Assembly (NCBI GenBank): GCA_016286055.1
Contig: JAEERW010000010.1
Location: 62,001-126,000 of the forward strand
Reading direction: 5' to 3'
DNA: 64,000 nucleotides
From: Bacteroidales bacterium
GTDB lineage: Bacteria; Bacteroidota; Bacteroidia; Bacteroidales; UBA3824
Shown: positions 41,972 through 52,142 of the stretch, piece after piece
Numbering within the stretch: the first letter of the stretch is position 1
Layout of the letters: each line of letters starts with the position of its first letter
Made by a program: the position numbers and the translations under genes
Notes under the pieces: model-generated
What the model saw: the letters and a program-made list of their open reading frames with translations, nothing else
Told to the model about the DNA's origin: nothing
Database searches by the model: none

Positions 41972-44071
41972 TTAATTACCTAAAAAAATGTATATATCAT
42001 CAAAAAACTTTCTTAAATAATCATATTCAGCTACGCTAAACATTGTTTCGGTGATGTTGATATCTAAATGTAGTGCCGACGAGCTATTGGAATTGTCAAC
42101 ATAAATATGAGCCGAAAGTTTATTGTTGCATGCATTAAAAGATTGTTCGGGGAAAGATAACAAATCATTGGAATATACCACAAAACTATATTTGCGAGGG
42201 TAAATAAAATCCACTGGCACAGTGCGCACCAACTCGGGAAAAGGATTCTTACCAATAAGATTGCGCAAAATGGCTTTTGATTCCTCATTAATAAGCGAGA
42301 CATGGGCACTAAACTTAAATACTCCATTTTCGTGGCTGCTACTATAAGAGCTAACTCCGGAATTATTAAAATCAAAACGGCTTGTGAGGTATTGTTCGGC
42401 ACCATAAGATTTGAGGTAATCACTATTTTCAGCAGCAAAAAGTCCGGTGGATTTTTCGGAAATAACCCAATCGTTGTTTTTCAATTCGGCTGAAACGATA
42501 CGCACATTGTTTGAGGAAGGAGGATATACAAGAAAAGAATGAGTAGATTTATCTAAATCCATCACCAAATACAAATTATTGATATTCGGAGTATTAAGCA
42601 CATCAAAGTTACGTTCAGGACATGTAGCATCAATTAAAAAGGAATTCAACGAATCGTTTTGGGTAAATGTAACATAAGCAAGTATATTATTGAATTGTAA
42701 TGTATTGGCATATGTAGAATCTACCATACCAAAATCCCTTGTGGCAGAAAAAACAGGTAAGGCGTTAAATCCAGCACGCCGCAAAAGAGAAACAAAAGTG
42801 CCGTTGATTTCTGCGCTACTGCCAGATCCTTTTTGTAAGACATCTTCAGGATAATGGGCTATATAGTTGGCAAAAGTACTATCCCACTTCACGTTAGATG
42901 TTACAAAGCCGTAAATATGTTTTAACATAGTAAGCGAATCCAACCCATCAAAATCATCATACAAATTGGCAAGCTTGTCAGGGAGCAAAAATGATTTGAG
43001 AATAGGTTTCCAAAATACAGGACTCTGACGTTGACGTTTGTTAAAACGTTTCCAATTGCCGCTTTCAAAAGTAACATACGAGTCTACTGTCGGCATACTC
43101 CTCACTTCGTATTGCGATTTATATCTACAATCAGGATCTGCATACTTCCGAAGCATAGATATTAATCTACTCCAACCATCCATACCAGCAGTATACTCAT
43201 CAGTAAACTTTTTCGGACGAAGATAAAGTTGTGCATCGTTATAATTCTTTTGGGGCATGAAATTATACATTGTATCCACTGGGAGCGTATTGTAAGCTGT
43301 ACAAAAAGTCTTTTCGCCCGGCAATCTAAACGACAATTGTTCTGTAGTTTTTGCCATATAAGTATAATAATATGTTCGATCTACAGAATAGATAATTGTA
43401 TGAGGCTTAACAATTTTATTAACAGGAATATTCTCTCCGGTAATAATCACGTCGTAAGAAATATTGTCTGGAAAAACAGTAACCACTTGCGACACAAGGC
43501 AAGGATACTCGTGATGGAAATCCCATTTAGCGGGATTTAAATAATCAAACGAAGCCACAGTATACTCTATATCAACAATATCTCCACGTTTGATATCGGG
43601 AAAAATGATTTCCATACGGCTGTGAATGCTGTCGCGGTTGATAATTTTGGTATTTTTAAATTTAATTTTCTTGGATACAACCTTGTTGTTGACACAAGAA
43701 AAAATCTCAGCTCTCACTTTAGGAAGAAATTCGTATTCATAACGTCCGCTGAAAGGGATAACGAACTTGTTTTCATCTAAAAAATTATCTTCCAAGGCTT
43801 TATAACGTATGTGATAGGTATTTACAAAACGTAAATCCCAATAAATGGCTGATGTTGAAGAATGAGTCGGTAGTTGGGAATGAAAAACATCAAAATATAC
43901 CGAACGTTGATTTAGCAATATCACCGCCTTATATCCGCCCATTTTTTCTAATTCGGTGGGAACAAAATCTTCGGGCTTAACGTCACCAAACTTTTTGACA
44001 ATGGTATCATTTTGAGCCGAAACACTCAAAAATGCGAAAACCAAAAACGATATGAGTAAATATTTTTTCAT
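41972..44071 (-). CDS. Exported DUF3857 / transglutaminase-like protein, probably non-catalytic
   Basis: A 699-residue protein with a signal peptide ending SVSAQ (about residue 19). A DUF3857 domain spans about 50-250 (strands around KFKNTKIINRDSIHSRMEIIFPDIKRGDIVDIEYTV, read in parts). A transglutaminase-like domain spans about 370-500: the usual Gly-x-Cys-x-Asp start is here GSGSSAEINGTFVSLLRRAGF, so the nucleophilic Cys is replaced by Ser. A C-terminal beta-rich domain (about 560-690, DUF2569/3858-like) follows. In Bacteroidota this arrangement is common and may bind glycans or peptides rather than cleave or crosslink; function unproven. Confidence 0.8.
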   Translation of the reverse strand: MKKYLLISFLVFAFLSVSAQNDTIVKKFGDVKPEDFVPTELEKMGGYKAVILLNQRSVYFDVFHSQLPTHSSTSAIYWDLRFVNTYHIRYKALEDNFLDENKFVIPFSGRYEYEFLPKVRAEIFSCVNNKVVSKKIKFKNTKIINRDSIHSRMEIIFPDIKRGDIVDIEYTVASFDYLNPAKWDFHHEYPCLVSQVVTVFPDNISYDVIITGENIPVNKIVKPHTIIYSVDRTYYYTYMAKTTEQLSFRLPGEKTFCTAYNTLPVDTMYNFMPQKNYNDAQLYLRPKKFTDEYTAGMDGWSRLISMLRKYADPDCRYKSQYEVRSMPTVDSYVTFESGNWKRFNKRQRQSPVFWKPILKSFLLPDKLANLYDDFDGLDSLTMLKHIYGFVTSNVKWDSTFANYIAHYPEDVLQKGSGSSAEINGTFVSLLRRAGFNALPVFSATRDFGMVDSTYANTLQFNNILAYVTFTQNDSLNSFLIDATCPERNFDVLNTPNINNLYLVMDLDKSTHSFLVYPPSSNNVRIVSAELKNNDWVISEKSTGLFAAENSDYLKSYGAEQYLTSRFDFNNSGVSSYSSSHENGVFKFSAHVSLINEESKAILRNLIGKNPFPELVRTVPVDFIYPRKYSFVVYSNDLLSFPEQSFNACNNKLSAHIYVDNSNSSSALHLDINITETMFSVAEYDYLRKFFDDIYIFLGN

Positions 44072-44115
44072 AGAAAATAGGTTTTATGAGTTATATTATA
44101 TCATATAGACAAAAA

Positions 44116-44153
44116 AAAAGGTGTCCCCCCCCAAAAAAGAAGAACACCTTTTT
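44116..44153 (-). terminator. Terminator of the ABC-F gene
   Basis: AAAAGGTGT and ACACCTTTT pair around a loop that contains a run of eight C, with T-rich flanks on both strands. It ends the gene at 44177 and may also shield the DUF3857 gene start. Confidence 0.75.
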
Positions 44154-44176
44154 TCAAAAAAACGTGTTGAAAACAA

Positions 44177-45838
<1,662 letters not shown>

Positions 45839-45889
45839 TAAGAGTAAACATCTTAGTTCCGCATTTTTTTGCGAAAAAAAATATATTTT

Positions 45890-45920
45890 TTTGTACATTA
45901 AGTATATTTTATTATATTTG
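45890..45920 (+). promoter_or_regulatory. Promoter of the caspase-clan-like gene
   Basis: TTTG (45890-45893), 19 bases, TATATTTG (45913-45920), a perfect match to the Bacteroidota consensus. The predicted start near 45927 gives an 18-base leader before the ATG at 45945. Confidence 0.8.
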
Positions 45921-45944
45921 CATACTCAAAAATTCAAAACGTAT

Positions 45945-46505
45945 ATGAACAAAATTTTTTGCTTGGAAACCGAATGGGACAAGTCGATTCAGGATTTGAA
46001 AAAGAAATCGGCGGCAAAATCGCTGCTCGAATTTTTGGAAAACACTATGAACATTCCCTACGCATTTCGACAAGTGGCTACATCTCAGGACTTTGAATAC
46101 TATATCAACCACCTCAATTATAGTTCGTACTCAGCCTACGATATGGTTTACCTATGTTTTCACGGTGCCAAAAGCGCCATTGAATTTGCCAACGGAGTAA
46201 ACCTCAACCTTCGCACATTTGCCAACAAGCACGAAAATCTATTTCTCAACCGCAACGTGCATTTCGGGTCGTGCAGTTCGCTGCGTATGAAAGAAGAGGA
46301 GATAAAGGCATTTAAACGTCACACTAATGCGCGTATGATTACAGGATATACACGTGATGTTGACTTTATGAATAGTTTTGTTTTTGAACTCTGGCTGCTG
46401 AGCACCATTGCCGCTCACCCCAACTATACAGCCAAAGGCATTATGACACGTGCCGTGCTTGAAATGCCGAGCCATGTAAAAAAATTCGGATTTGTGGCTT
46501 ATTGA
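45945..46505 (+). CDS. Small protein with caspase-clan-like (CHAT/DUF6642-type) His-Cys pair
   Basis: A 186-residue soluble protein. MVYLCFHGAKSAIEFANG (about 67-84) places His73 at the end of a hydrophobic strand, and NVHFGSCSSLR (104-114) places Cys110 at the end of the next one. This strand-His-Gly then strand-Cys arrangement is that of clan CD cysteine peptidases (caspases, CHAT, C25, C11). I recall a matching uncharacterised family, DUF6642. The GYTRDVDFMNSFVFELWLL stretch (134-152) is also typical of it. No substrate or partner gene is evident. Proteolytic activity is inference. The frame is open upstream, but the promoter at 45890-45920 decides the start. Confidence 0.7.
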   Translation: MNKIFCLETEWDKSIQDLKKKSAAKSLLEFLENTMNIPYAFRQVATSQDFEYYINHLNYSSYSAYDMVYLCFHGAKSAIEFANGVNLNLRTFANKHENLFLNRNVHFGSCSSLRMKEEEIKAFKRHTNARMITGYTRDVDFMNSFVFELWLLSTIAAHPNYTAKGIMTRAVLEMPSHVKKFGFVAY

Positions 46506-46506
46506 T

Positions 46507-46528
46507 TTATCAATCTATTGATTGATAA
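46507..46528. terminator. AT-rich hairpin between convergent genes
   Basis: TTATCAATC and GATTGATAA form a 9-bp perfect stem with a TATT loop that fills the whole gap between the stops at 46505 and 46529. There is no T-run, so it may act as a weak bidirectional end or 3' stabiliser. Confidence 0.4.
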
Positions 46529-47179
46529 TTAATTGTGATTAAACACATACTCTATGATGTTGGCACCCATTTGCAACGCCTCTAAATGCTTTTGAGGTGT
46601 ATCGTTGTGAACCTCAGGGTCTTCCCAACCGTCACCAAGGTCGCATTCCCAAGTGTATAAAAATACAAGCCTATCCTCTATAAAAATACCATAAGCCACA
46701 GGAGCATGGTTGTCGTGTTCGTGAATTTTGGGCAAACCATGGTTAAAATGGTATTTTTGGTGAAAAATTAAATGTGAAGAAGGTATCTCAACCAATTGAT
46801 TATCAGGAAAAACACGTTTCATTTCGCGAAATACAAAATCTCTTGTGCCGTAGTTGTCGTCGAAATGGAGAAATCCTCCCGACATAAGGTAAAGCCTAAG
46901 ATTTTCGATATCCGAACCCGAAAATTCCACATTGCCGTGACCTGTGGCGTGAACATAAGGATAGTTGAAAATTTCAGCACTACCCGGCTCCACAGTAGGA
47001 ATATCGTTAGAGATATTTGTTTTAAGATTTTGATTGCAAAACTTTACAAGATTAGGCAGCGACGTAGGATTTGCATACCAATCGCCGCCGCCAGAATATT
47101 TTAATAATGCAATTTTTAGCGTTTGGGCTTCAAGTGTAAACGTTGAAACCAACAAAAATATCGTTACTAAAAACTTCAC
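46529..47179 (-). CDS. Exported DUF4159 protein
   Basis: A 216-residue exported protein (signal ending LEAQ, about residue 19). It matches DUF4159: IALLKYSGGGDWYANPTSLPNL (about 24-45), PYVHATGHGNVEFS, LRLYLMSGGFLHFDDNYG (about 93-110) and FMEMKRVFPD-like FREMKRVFPDNQLVEIP. The domain has a glutamine-amidotransferase/ThuA-like flavour (YVHATGHGNV then GGFLHFDD), function unknown. The start codon is GTG at 47179, one base after the purB stop, within AAGGTGAAG, so the two genes are coupled. Confidence 0.82.
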   Translation of the reverse strand: MKFLVTIFLLVSTFTLEAQTLKIALLKYSGGGDWYANPTSLPNLVKFCNQNLKTNISNDIPTVEPGSAEIFNYPYVHATGHGNVEFSGSDIENLRLYLMSGGFLHFDDNYGTRDFVFREMKRVFPDNQLVEIPSSHLIFHQKYHFNHGLPKIHEHDNHAPVAYGIFIEDRLVFLYTWECDLGDGWEDPEVHNDTPQKHLEALQMGANIIEYVFNHN

Positions 47180-47180
47180 C

Positions 47181-48524
47181 TTAAATTCCCGTGTAATTAA
47201 ACGGAGTAATCTTCATAAGTTCCTCTTTTACAGAGTCGTTTACGTCTAAGGTTTTAATAAATCCGTGAATATCGTCGGCAGTAATCTGACGGTTTACACG
47301 AGTAAGTTCTTTGAGTTTTTCGTAGGCATTGGGCACACATTCGCGACGAAGAACTGTTTGGATAGCCTCGGCACATACAGCCCAATTGTTTTCGAGGTCG
47401 GCGTCGATAGACTCTTTGTGGAGAATCAATTTGTCGAGACCTTTGAGCAATGATTTCATAGCAATGATAGTATGAGCGATAGGCACACCTACGTTGCGGA
47501 GAACTGTGCTGTCGGTAAGGTCGCGCTGCAAACGCGAAATAGGAAGTTTCTGAGCCAAATGTGTAAATATAGCGTTAGCAATACCAAGATTGCCTTCTGC
47601 GTTTTCAAAGTCGATGGGGTTAACCTTGTGAGGCATAGCCGACGAACCAACTTCACCCTCTTTGAGTTTCTGTTTGAAATAGTTCATCGAAATATACATC
47701 CAAATATCCCTACAAAGGTCGATAAGGATGGTGTTGATACGTTTCATTCCGTCGCAGAAAGCGGCAAAATTATCGTAATGCTCTATCTGAGTGGTAACTT
47801 GGCTACGTTCCAAACCAAGTACATGATTTACAAACGAATTGGCAAACCTTGTCCAGTCAATATCGGGATAAGCCACATGGTGAGCGTTGAAATTGCCGGT
47901 GGCACCACCAAACTTAGCCGAAAAAGGCACAAGTTTCAACAATCCCATCTGAGTTTGCAGACGCTCTACATACACCTCAATCTCCTTGCCCAATCTGGTG
48001 GGACTTGCGGGCTGACCGTGAGTGCGGGCAAGCATCGAAACCTCAGCCCATTCGCCAGCACGGTGGTAAAGTTGAAGGGTAACTTTGTCTAACAAAGGAA
48101 GATAGACATTGTTGAAAGCAGCCTGCAACGAGTAAGGCACTGCGGTATTGTTGATATCCTGCGAAGTGAGTCCAAAATGGATAAACGACTTGTACTGAGG
48201 AATTTCCAAAGCATCGAATTTCTCACGCAAGAAATACTCCACAGCCTTAACATCGTGGTTGGTAGTTTTTTCTATCTCCTTAATTCTCAATGCGTCGGCA
48301 GTTTCAAACTTGCGATATACGGCACGCAACGGTTTAAAAAGTGCGCGGTCAAAATCTTTGAGTTGAGGAAGCGGAATTTCGCAGAGGGCGATAAAATATT
48401 CCACTTCTACCATAACCCTGTATTTAATAAGTCCGAATTCCGAAAAATATTCGGCTATCTCGTCAACTTTGCTTCTGTAACGGCCGTCTACCGGCGATAT
48501 TGAGGTGAGTTCAGTCAGTTCCAT
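47181..48524 (-). CDS. purB: Adenylosuccinate lyase
   Basis: A 447-residue enzyme that removes fumarate from SAICAR and from adenylosuccinate, two steps of purine synthesis. The fumarase-superfamily signature GSSAMPHKVNPIDFENAEGN (about 288-307) is complete, with the catalytic Ser in the mobile loop, and ARTHGQPASPTRLGKE (about 165-180) holds the general acid His. The N-terminal SPVDGRYRSKV is that of the long, Escherichia coli-type PurB. The ATG at 48524 is used because the -7 box at 48549-48556 excludes the upstream in-frame codon at 48551. Confidence 0.96.
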   Translation of the reverse strand: MELTELTSISPVDGRYRSKVDEIAEYFSEFGLIKYRVMVEVEYFIALCEIPLPQLKDFDRALFKPLRAVYRKFETADALRIKEIEKTTNHDVKAVEYFLREKFDALEIPQYKSFIHFGLTSQDINNTAVPYSLQAAFNNVYLPLLDKVTLQLYHRAGEWAEVSMLARTHGQPASPTRLGKEIEVYVERLQTQMGLLKLVPFSAKFGGATGNFNAHHVAYPDIDWTRFANSFVNHVLGLERSQVTTQIEHYDNFAAFCDGMKRINTILIDLCRDIWMYISMNYFKQKLKEGEVGSSAMPHKVNPIDFENAEGNLGIANAIFTHLAQKLPISRLQRDLTDSTVLRNVGVPIAHTIIAMKSLLKGLDKLILHKESIDADLENNWAVCAEAIQTVLRRECVPNAYEKLKELTRVNRQITADDIHGFIKTLDVNDSVKEELMKITPFNYTGI

Positions 48525-48548
48525 GTTACCTTTTATTGATTCAGTATG

Positions 48549-48556
48549 CAAATGTA
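48549..48556 (-). promoter_or_regulatory. Putative -7 box of purB
   Basis: TACATTTG followed by CA on the minus strand, with transcription starting near 48542 and a leader of about 18 bases. No -33 match is clear. Confidence 0.45.
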
Positions 48557-48602
48557 TAAATTATTTCATTATTAAAACTAAAAAAAAACTCAAAAAAGTT
48601 AG

Positions 48603-49172
48603 TTATTTTATCATTTTTAGAATTTTTTTTGCGTCGGCGTCTCCATCGGCGGCGTCTTTCTTGATTTTTTTAAGCACATCGGCACCGTCTTTTGGATTAG
48701 AAACCGCCTGACGGAATAGTTCTGCCGCTTTTTCTTCATTGAGCGATACGCCTTTGCCCTTTAAGTAGCATTTGCCAAGTTCGTATTGAGCCTCAGCATT
48801 GCCCTGAGTGGCTGCTTTTTGAAAATATTCGGCTGCTTTCACGAGGTCTTTTTCTGTTCCCTTGCCTTTTTTGTAGCAGCGACCAAGTTCGTACTGTGCC
48901 TTGTGATAATCTTGTGATGCCGATTTTTGATACCACTCAAACGCCTTTACATTGTCTTCGACAGCACCCCTACCCTTGTCGTAGCAGCGTCCAAGATAAT
49001 ATTGAGCCTTTTTATTGCCCTGCTGAGCAGCGGAATTAAATTTTGCAAATGCCTCGGTATATTGTTTAGCATCGTACAAATCTTTGCCTTCCTTATAGAG
49101 GTCTTTCACGTCCTGAGCATTAGCAACTACTGATAACGCAATAGTAATCAGCAATATAAATAGTTTTTTCAT
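48603..49172 (-). CDS. Exported Sel1-repeat protein
   Basis: A 189-residue protein with a signal peptide ending VVANAQ (about residue 20). The rest is a solenoid of about four Sel1-type repeats: AAQQGNKKAQYYLGRCYDKGRG, SASQDYHKAQYELGRCYKKGKG, AATQGNAEAQYELGKCYLKGKG and a weaker first and last copy. Such repeats usually hold protein partners. The Lys/Asp-rich C-terminus (DAADGDADAKKILKMIK) ends the last helix. No partner can be named. Confidence 0.85.
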   Translation of the reverse strand: MKKLFILLITIALSVVANAQDVKDLYKEGKDLYDAKQYTEAFAKFNSAAQQGNKKAQYYLGRCYDKGRGAVEDNVKAFEWYQKSASQDYHKAQYELGRCYKKGKGTEKDLVKAAEYFQKAATQGNAEAQYELGKCYLKGKGVSLNEEKAAELFRQAVSNPKDGADVLKKIKKDAADGDADAKKILKMIK

Positions 49173-49283
49173 TTGGAAAAATATAATAAGTTACACCTAT
49201 ATAATATAGTAACGCCAAAAAGGCATTTTTCATCTCCTTAGAAACAAAAACCGTGAAAAACTAAGACGGAAAAAAATTTTTTT

Positions 49284-49291
49284 TAAATTTG
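49284..49291 (+). promoter_or_regulatory. Putative -7 box of the NUDIX-bioB unit
   Basis: TAAATTTG followed by CA, 12 bases before the ATG at 49304. It excludes the upstream in-frame codon at 49289 as start. Confidence 0.45.
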
Positions 49292-49303
49292 CAAACAAAA
49301 AAA

Positions 49304-49828
49304 ATGTCTGAACAGATACACATATCGGCTGACCAAGAGGAGATGTTGCCCATTACCGACACCGACGGCAATGTAATAGGGAGTGCCTGGCGTAGCGAAT
49401 GTCACAATGGTTCGCACCTGATACACCCTGTAATTCACGTACATATCTACAACAGTAAAGGCGAAATCTACCTTCAAAAGCGCTCAATGGCAAAAAAAAT
49501 CCAGCCTGGCAAATGGGATACCGCTGTGGGAGGCCATATTGTGTACGGCGAAGAAGAAGCACTCGCTCTCAAACGCGAAGCATGGGAAGAAGCCGGCGTA
49601 GAGAACGGTGAATTTGAAAAAATTACCAAGTATCTCTGGGAGGGCAAAGTAGAAACCGAAGTAATCAATGTGTACAAATGCCACTACGAAAACCCTAAGA
49701 TTATTTCGGTAGATGAAATAGACGACGGACGTTTCTGGACAAAACAAGAGATAGAGCATCATATTGGCAAAGAGATATTTACGCCCAACTTTGAATCCGA
49801 ATTCCAACGCATCAAAAACCTTTTGTAA
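49304..49828 (+). CDS. NUDIX hydrolase
   Basis: A 174-residue hydrolase of nucleoside-diphosphate-linked compounds. The complete NUDIX box runs from GGHIVYGEEEALALKREA to WEEAGV (about residues 75-98), giving Gx5Ex7REUxEExGU with the metal-binding Glu residues present. The N-terminal segment DTDGNVIGSAWRSECHNGSHLIHPVIHVHI resembles the YfcD/isopentenyl-isomerase-like branch. The substrate cannot be read. The bioB-like gene starts 2 bases after its stop. Confidence 0.88.
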   Translation: MSEQIHISADQEEMLPITDTDGNVIGSAWRSECHNGSHLIHPVIHVHIYNSKGEIYLQKRSMAKKIQPGKWDTAVGGHIVYGEEEALALKREAWEEAGVENGEFEKITKYLWEGKVETEVINVYKCHYENPKIISVDEIDDGRFWTKQEIEHHIGKEIFTPNFESEFQRIKNLL

Positions 49829-49830
49829 CT

Positions 49831-50802
49831 ATGAACTTTGCGCAGATAAAAGAACTGAAAGACAGGATATTCAACGGTTACGAAATAACTGAACAAGAGG
49901 CGAAGGCATTAGCCCAAACCAGCAATATCGAAGCCCTCTATTACAGCGCCAACCAAATAAGAGCCAAGTTCAAGGGCAGAAGTTTTGATCTGTGCTCTGT
50001 GATAAGGGTGGAATCTTCTAAATGCCACTACAACTGCCAATGGTGCGCATTCAGCCAAAAATCTACAACGCCCATCACCGAATACAACATAATAGAAGAA
50101 GAAAAGGCACTAAAATATGCCGAAAAATACACCAACAAACATGTAAAACGAATTTCGCTGGCATCATCGTCGAACAATATCACCGACAACAAATTAACTC
50201 AGATAATTGAACTGAGCAACAAAATATACGATCGCACAAACATTAGTCTTTGCGCATCGCTCGGTCATCTTACCAAAGAGCAAATGCTCCGTCTAAAAAA
50301 CGAGAGCCGCATAACCACATTCCAGTGCAATTTGCAAACCTCTCCTGAATTATATTCAAAACTCTGCACCACATGCAGTTACGAACAAAAAATTAAGACG
50401 ATAAAAGACGCACAGGAAATAGGATTTGATATCTGCTGCGGACTTATAATCGGTATGGGCGAAAGCATTGACGATAGAATTGCAATAGCCCTTAAAATCC
50501 GCGACTTAGGCATAAAATCAATTCCTATACATATACTTACGCCTCAGTATGGAATTGAAATGCCTCTAACCCAACCATTAGATAGTCAAGAAATACTCAC
50601 AACAATAGCCATATTCCGATTTATAAACCCACGCGCCGACATAAGACTCGGCGGAGGCAGGTCGTTAATAAAAATAATTGAGGGAGAAGCACTTAGCGCT
50701 GGAATCAACGGATGCAAAGTGGGCAACGAACTTGCTCCCGAAACCGAAATGACTATTGACGAAGATCTCGAAAGAATTGAACACGAAGGCTTTAGGGTAT
50801 AG
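49831..50802 (+). CDS. bioB: Biotin synthase-like radical SAM enzyme with divergent auxiliary-cluster ligands
   Basis: A 323-residue radical SAM enzyme. The SAM-cluster motif CHYNCQWC gives Cys65, Cys69 and Cys72. BioB-like landmarks follow: LCASLGHL (Cys141), NLQTSPELY, DICCGLIIGMGES (Cys202/203) and the RLGGGR segment (272-277). BioB inserts sulfur into dethiobiotin from an auxiliary cluster. At the place of the first auxiliary Cys (Cys97 in Escherichia coli) the protein reads SLASSSN, without Cys, and it has an extra pair Cys179/Cys182 (LCTTCSY). This suggests a different auxiliary cluster, as reported for some anaerobe biotin synthases. No other bio genes adjoin. Confidence 0.78.
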   Translation: MNFAQIKELKDRIFNGYEITEQEAKALAQTSNIEALYYSANQIRAKFKGRSFDLCSVIRVESSKCHYNCQWCAFSQKSTTPITEYNIIEEEKALKYAEKYTNKHVKRISLASSSNNITDNKLTQIIELSNKIYDRTNISLCASLGHLTKEQMLRLKNESRITTFQCNLQTSPELYSKLCTTCSYEQKIKTIKDAQEIGFDICCGLIIGMGESIDDRIAIALKIRDLGIKSIPIHILTPQYGIEMPLTQPLDSQEILTTIAIFRFINPRADIRLGGGRSLIKIIEGEALSAGINGCKVGNELAPETEMTIDEDLERIEHEGFRV

Positions 50803-50803
50803 T

Positions 50804-51247
50804 CTATTGTGCAGTAAAAGTAAATTTCAAAGTAGAATAAGGATCAACCACACCTACACGATTTTTACCGTAACCCTTGTCGTAGGTAATAAGAAGTAAT
50901 CCAGATGAATTTTTACGCAGATACGGCAGGGCAATTTTCCAGCCATCAATCAAATCGTTGTCGCCATAAACTACACGCACAATCTCCTTTTGAGCAAAAG
51001 TAACATTCTGCTGAAGGGCAACTCCTGTATATGTTAAAGTGATAGTGTCGTCGGGCAAATATTCCTCTGTACCAATAGCTTGCAATGCCAAAATAATACC
51101 ATCAACCTCGTAAACTGTAATCGTGTCGGACTTGACAGATTTTTTAAAAAGTTCGATCTGCGACTCCTCTGCGTCTTCACGATGTTCCATTTTATTGCAC
51201 GCAAAAAAAGTCAATGTCAGCAACAACAATGCTAAAAATTTAAGCAT
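50804..51247 (-). CDS. FKBP-like lipoprotein, divergent
   Basis: A 147-residue lipoprotein (lipobox TFFAC-NKM). The mature part (about 50-147) follows an FKBP layout: DTITLTYTGVALQQNVTF, a VVYGDNDLIDGWKIALPYLRKNSSGLLLITYDKGYG stretch corresponding to the proline-isomerase core, and FTFTAQ as last strand. The usual active-site aromatic set is only partly kept. The start at 51247 gives a canonical lipoprotein signal; an in-frame ATG at 51283 would add 12 residues. It follows the next FKBP gene by a few bases, so both are in one operon. Confidence 0.72.
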   Translation of the reverse strand: MLKFLALLLLTLTFFACNKMEHREDAEESQIELFKKSVKSDTITVYEVDGIILALQAIGTEEYLPDDTITLTYTGVALQQNVTFAQKEIVRVVYGDNDLIDGWKIALPYLRKNSSGLLLITYDKGYGKNRVGVVDPYSTLKFTFTAQ

Positions 51248-51286
51248 TAAAGCTGTATGTTCGAATACACTAAAATTTTTCATAAT

Positions 51287-52141
51287 TTATTTAAAATCAA
51301 TCATTTCTATATCAAAAACCAAAGTAGAGAACGGAGGAATGCCCTTAGTACCTTCGGGACCGTAAGCAAGATTAGAAGGACAAACCAAACGTGCTTTCTC
51401 ACCCTTTTTCATTGTAGCAATACCCTCTTCCCAACCTGGAATAACGAGATCTTTTCCAAGACGGAATGTGAGAGGTTTGTTGCGCTTGTAACTATTGTCA
51501 AATTCGGTACCCTCTACAAACATTCCTACATAATGTACAGTAACAGTCTTGTTTTCAGCGGTTTGTTTCCCTGTTCCGGGTTTAAGAATAATTTTGTACA
51601 ATCCTGTAGGCGAAGGCACAGCGGCAATCTGTTCACGTTCGATATAATTAGAAATAAGCATTTTTTCGTTTGCCATCATCTTACTTATATATTCTCCAAA
51701 TTGCTGTTCGAGAGTACTTTGAGGAACTACACCATTACACCTCACATAAAAAGTAAGCAGGCTGCCACGCTTTATAAAGTCGGGCATTTCAATTCCGCGC
51801 GAAACACTAAAAAACCTTTCAGCATCAACCTTTATTATCATACTGTCGCCACTGTGAATGAGATGAAGAGCCTCTTCTACACAACCAATCATACTATGAG
51901 CAGGACATTCCATAGTAAATTTGGTAGTTACGCTACGGCTGTCGAACAAAAGCGAGTCGGTATCGGAATAATATTTCACATCCAACACCCACGCATCGCC
52001 AGCATTGGCATACGCACCATCTTCGTTGCGTTCAACAAAAGCGTATTGAACACCCGAGGGAAGAGTTTCAAAAACTACCTCTGGATCTGTACAACCAGCT
52101 AAAAAACAGATTATTAATATATAACGCCAAAAACCTTTCAT
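51287..52141 (-). CDS. FKBP-type peptidyl-prolyl isomerase lipoprotein with two FKBP-like domains
   Basis: A 284-residue lipoprotein (lipobox FLAGC-TDP). Residues about 25-145 form a degenerate FKBP-like domain. Residues about 185-284 form a canonical one: VTVHYVGMFVEGTEFDNSYKRNKPLTFRLG, VIPGWEEGIATMKKGEKARLVCPSNLAYGPEG and STLVFDIEMID, with most ligand-pocket aromatics. Such lipoproteins assist folding of envelope proteins. The ATG at 52141 lies just after the panB stop at 52143, so panB and the two FKBP genes form one unit. Confidence 0.85.
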   Translation of the reverse strand: MKGFWRYILIICFLAGCTDPEVVFETLPSGVQYAFVERNEDGAYANAGDAWVLDVKYYSDTDSLLFDSRSVTTKFTMECPAHSMIGCVEEALHLIHSGDSMIIKVDAERFFSVSRGIEMPDFIKRGSLLTFYVRCNGVVPQSTLEQQFGEYISKMMANEKMLISNYIEREQIAAVPSPTGLYKIILKPGTGKQTAENKTVTVHYVGMFVEGTEFDNSYKRNKPLTFRLGKDLVIPGWEEGIATMKKGEKARLVCPSNLAYGPEGTKGIPPFSTLVFDIEMIDFK

Positions 52142-52142
52142 G

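Noticed and set aside
51257-52102. Plus-strand open frame of 281 codons opposite the FKBP lipoprotein gene.
   Set aside because: The minus strand carries a clear lipobox and FKBP core; the plus-strand product is low-complexity and motif-free.
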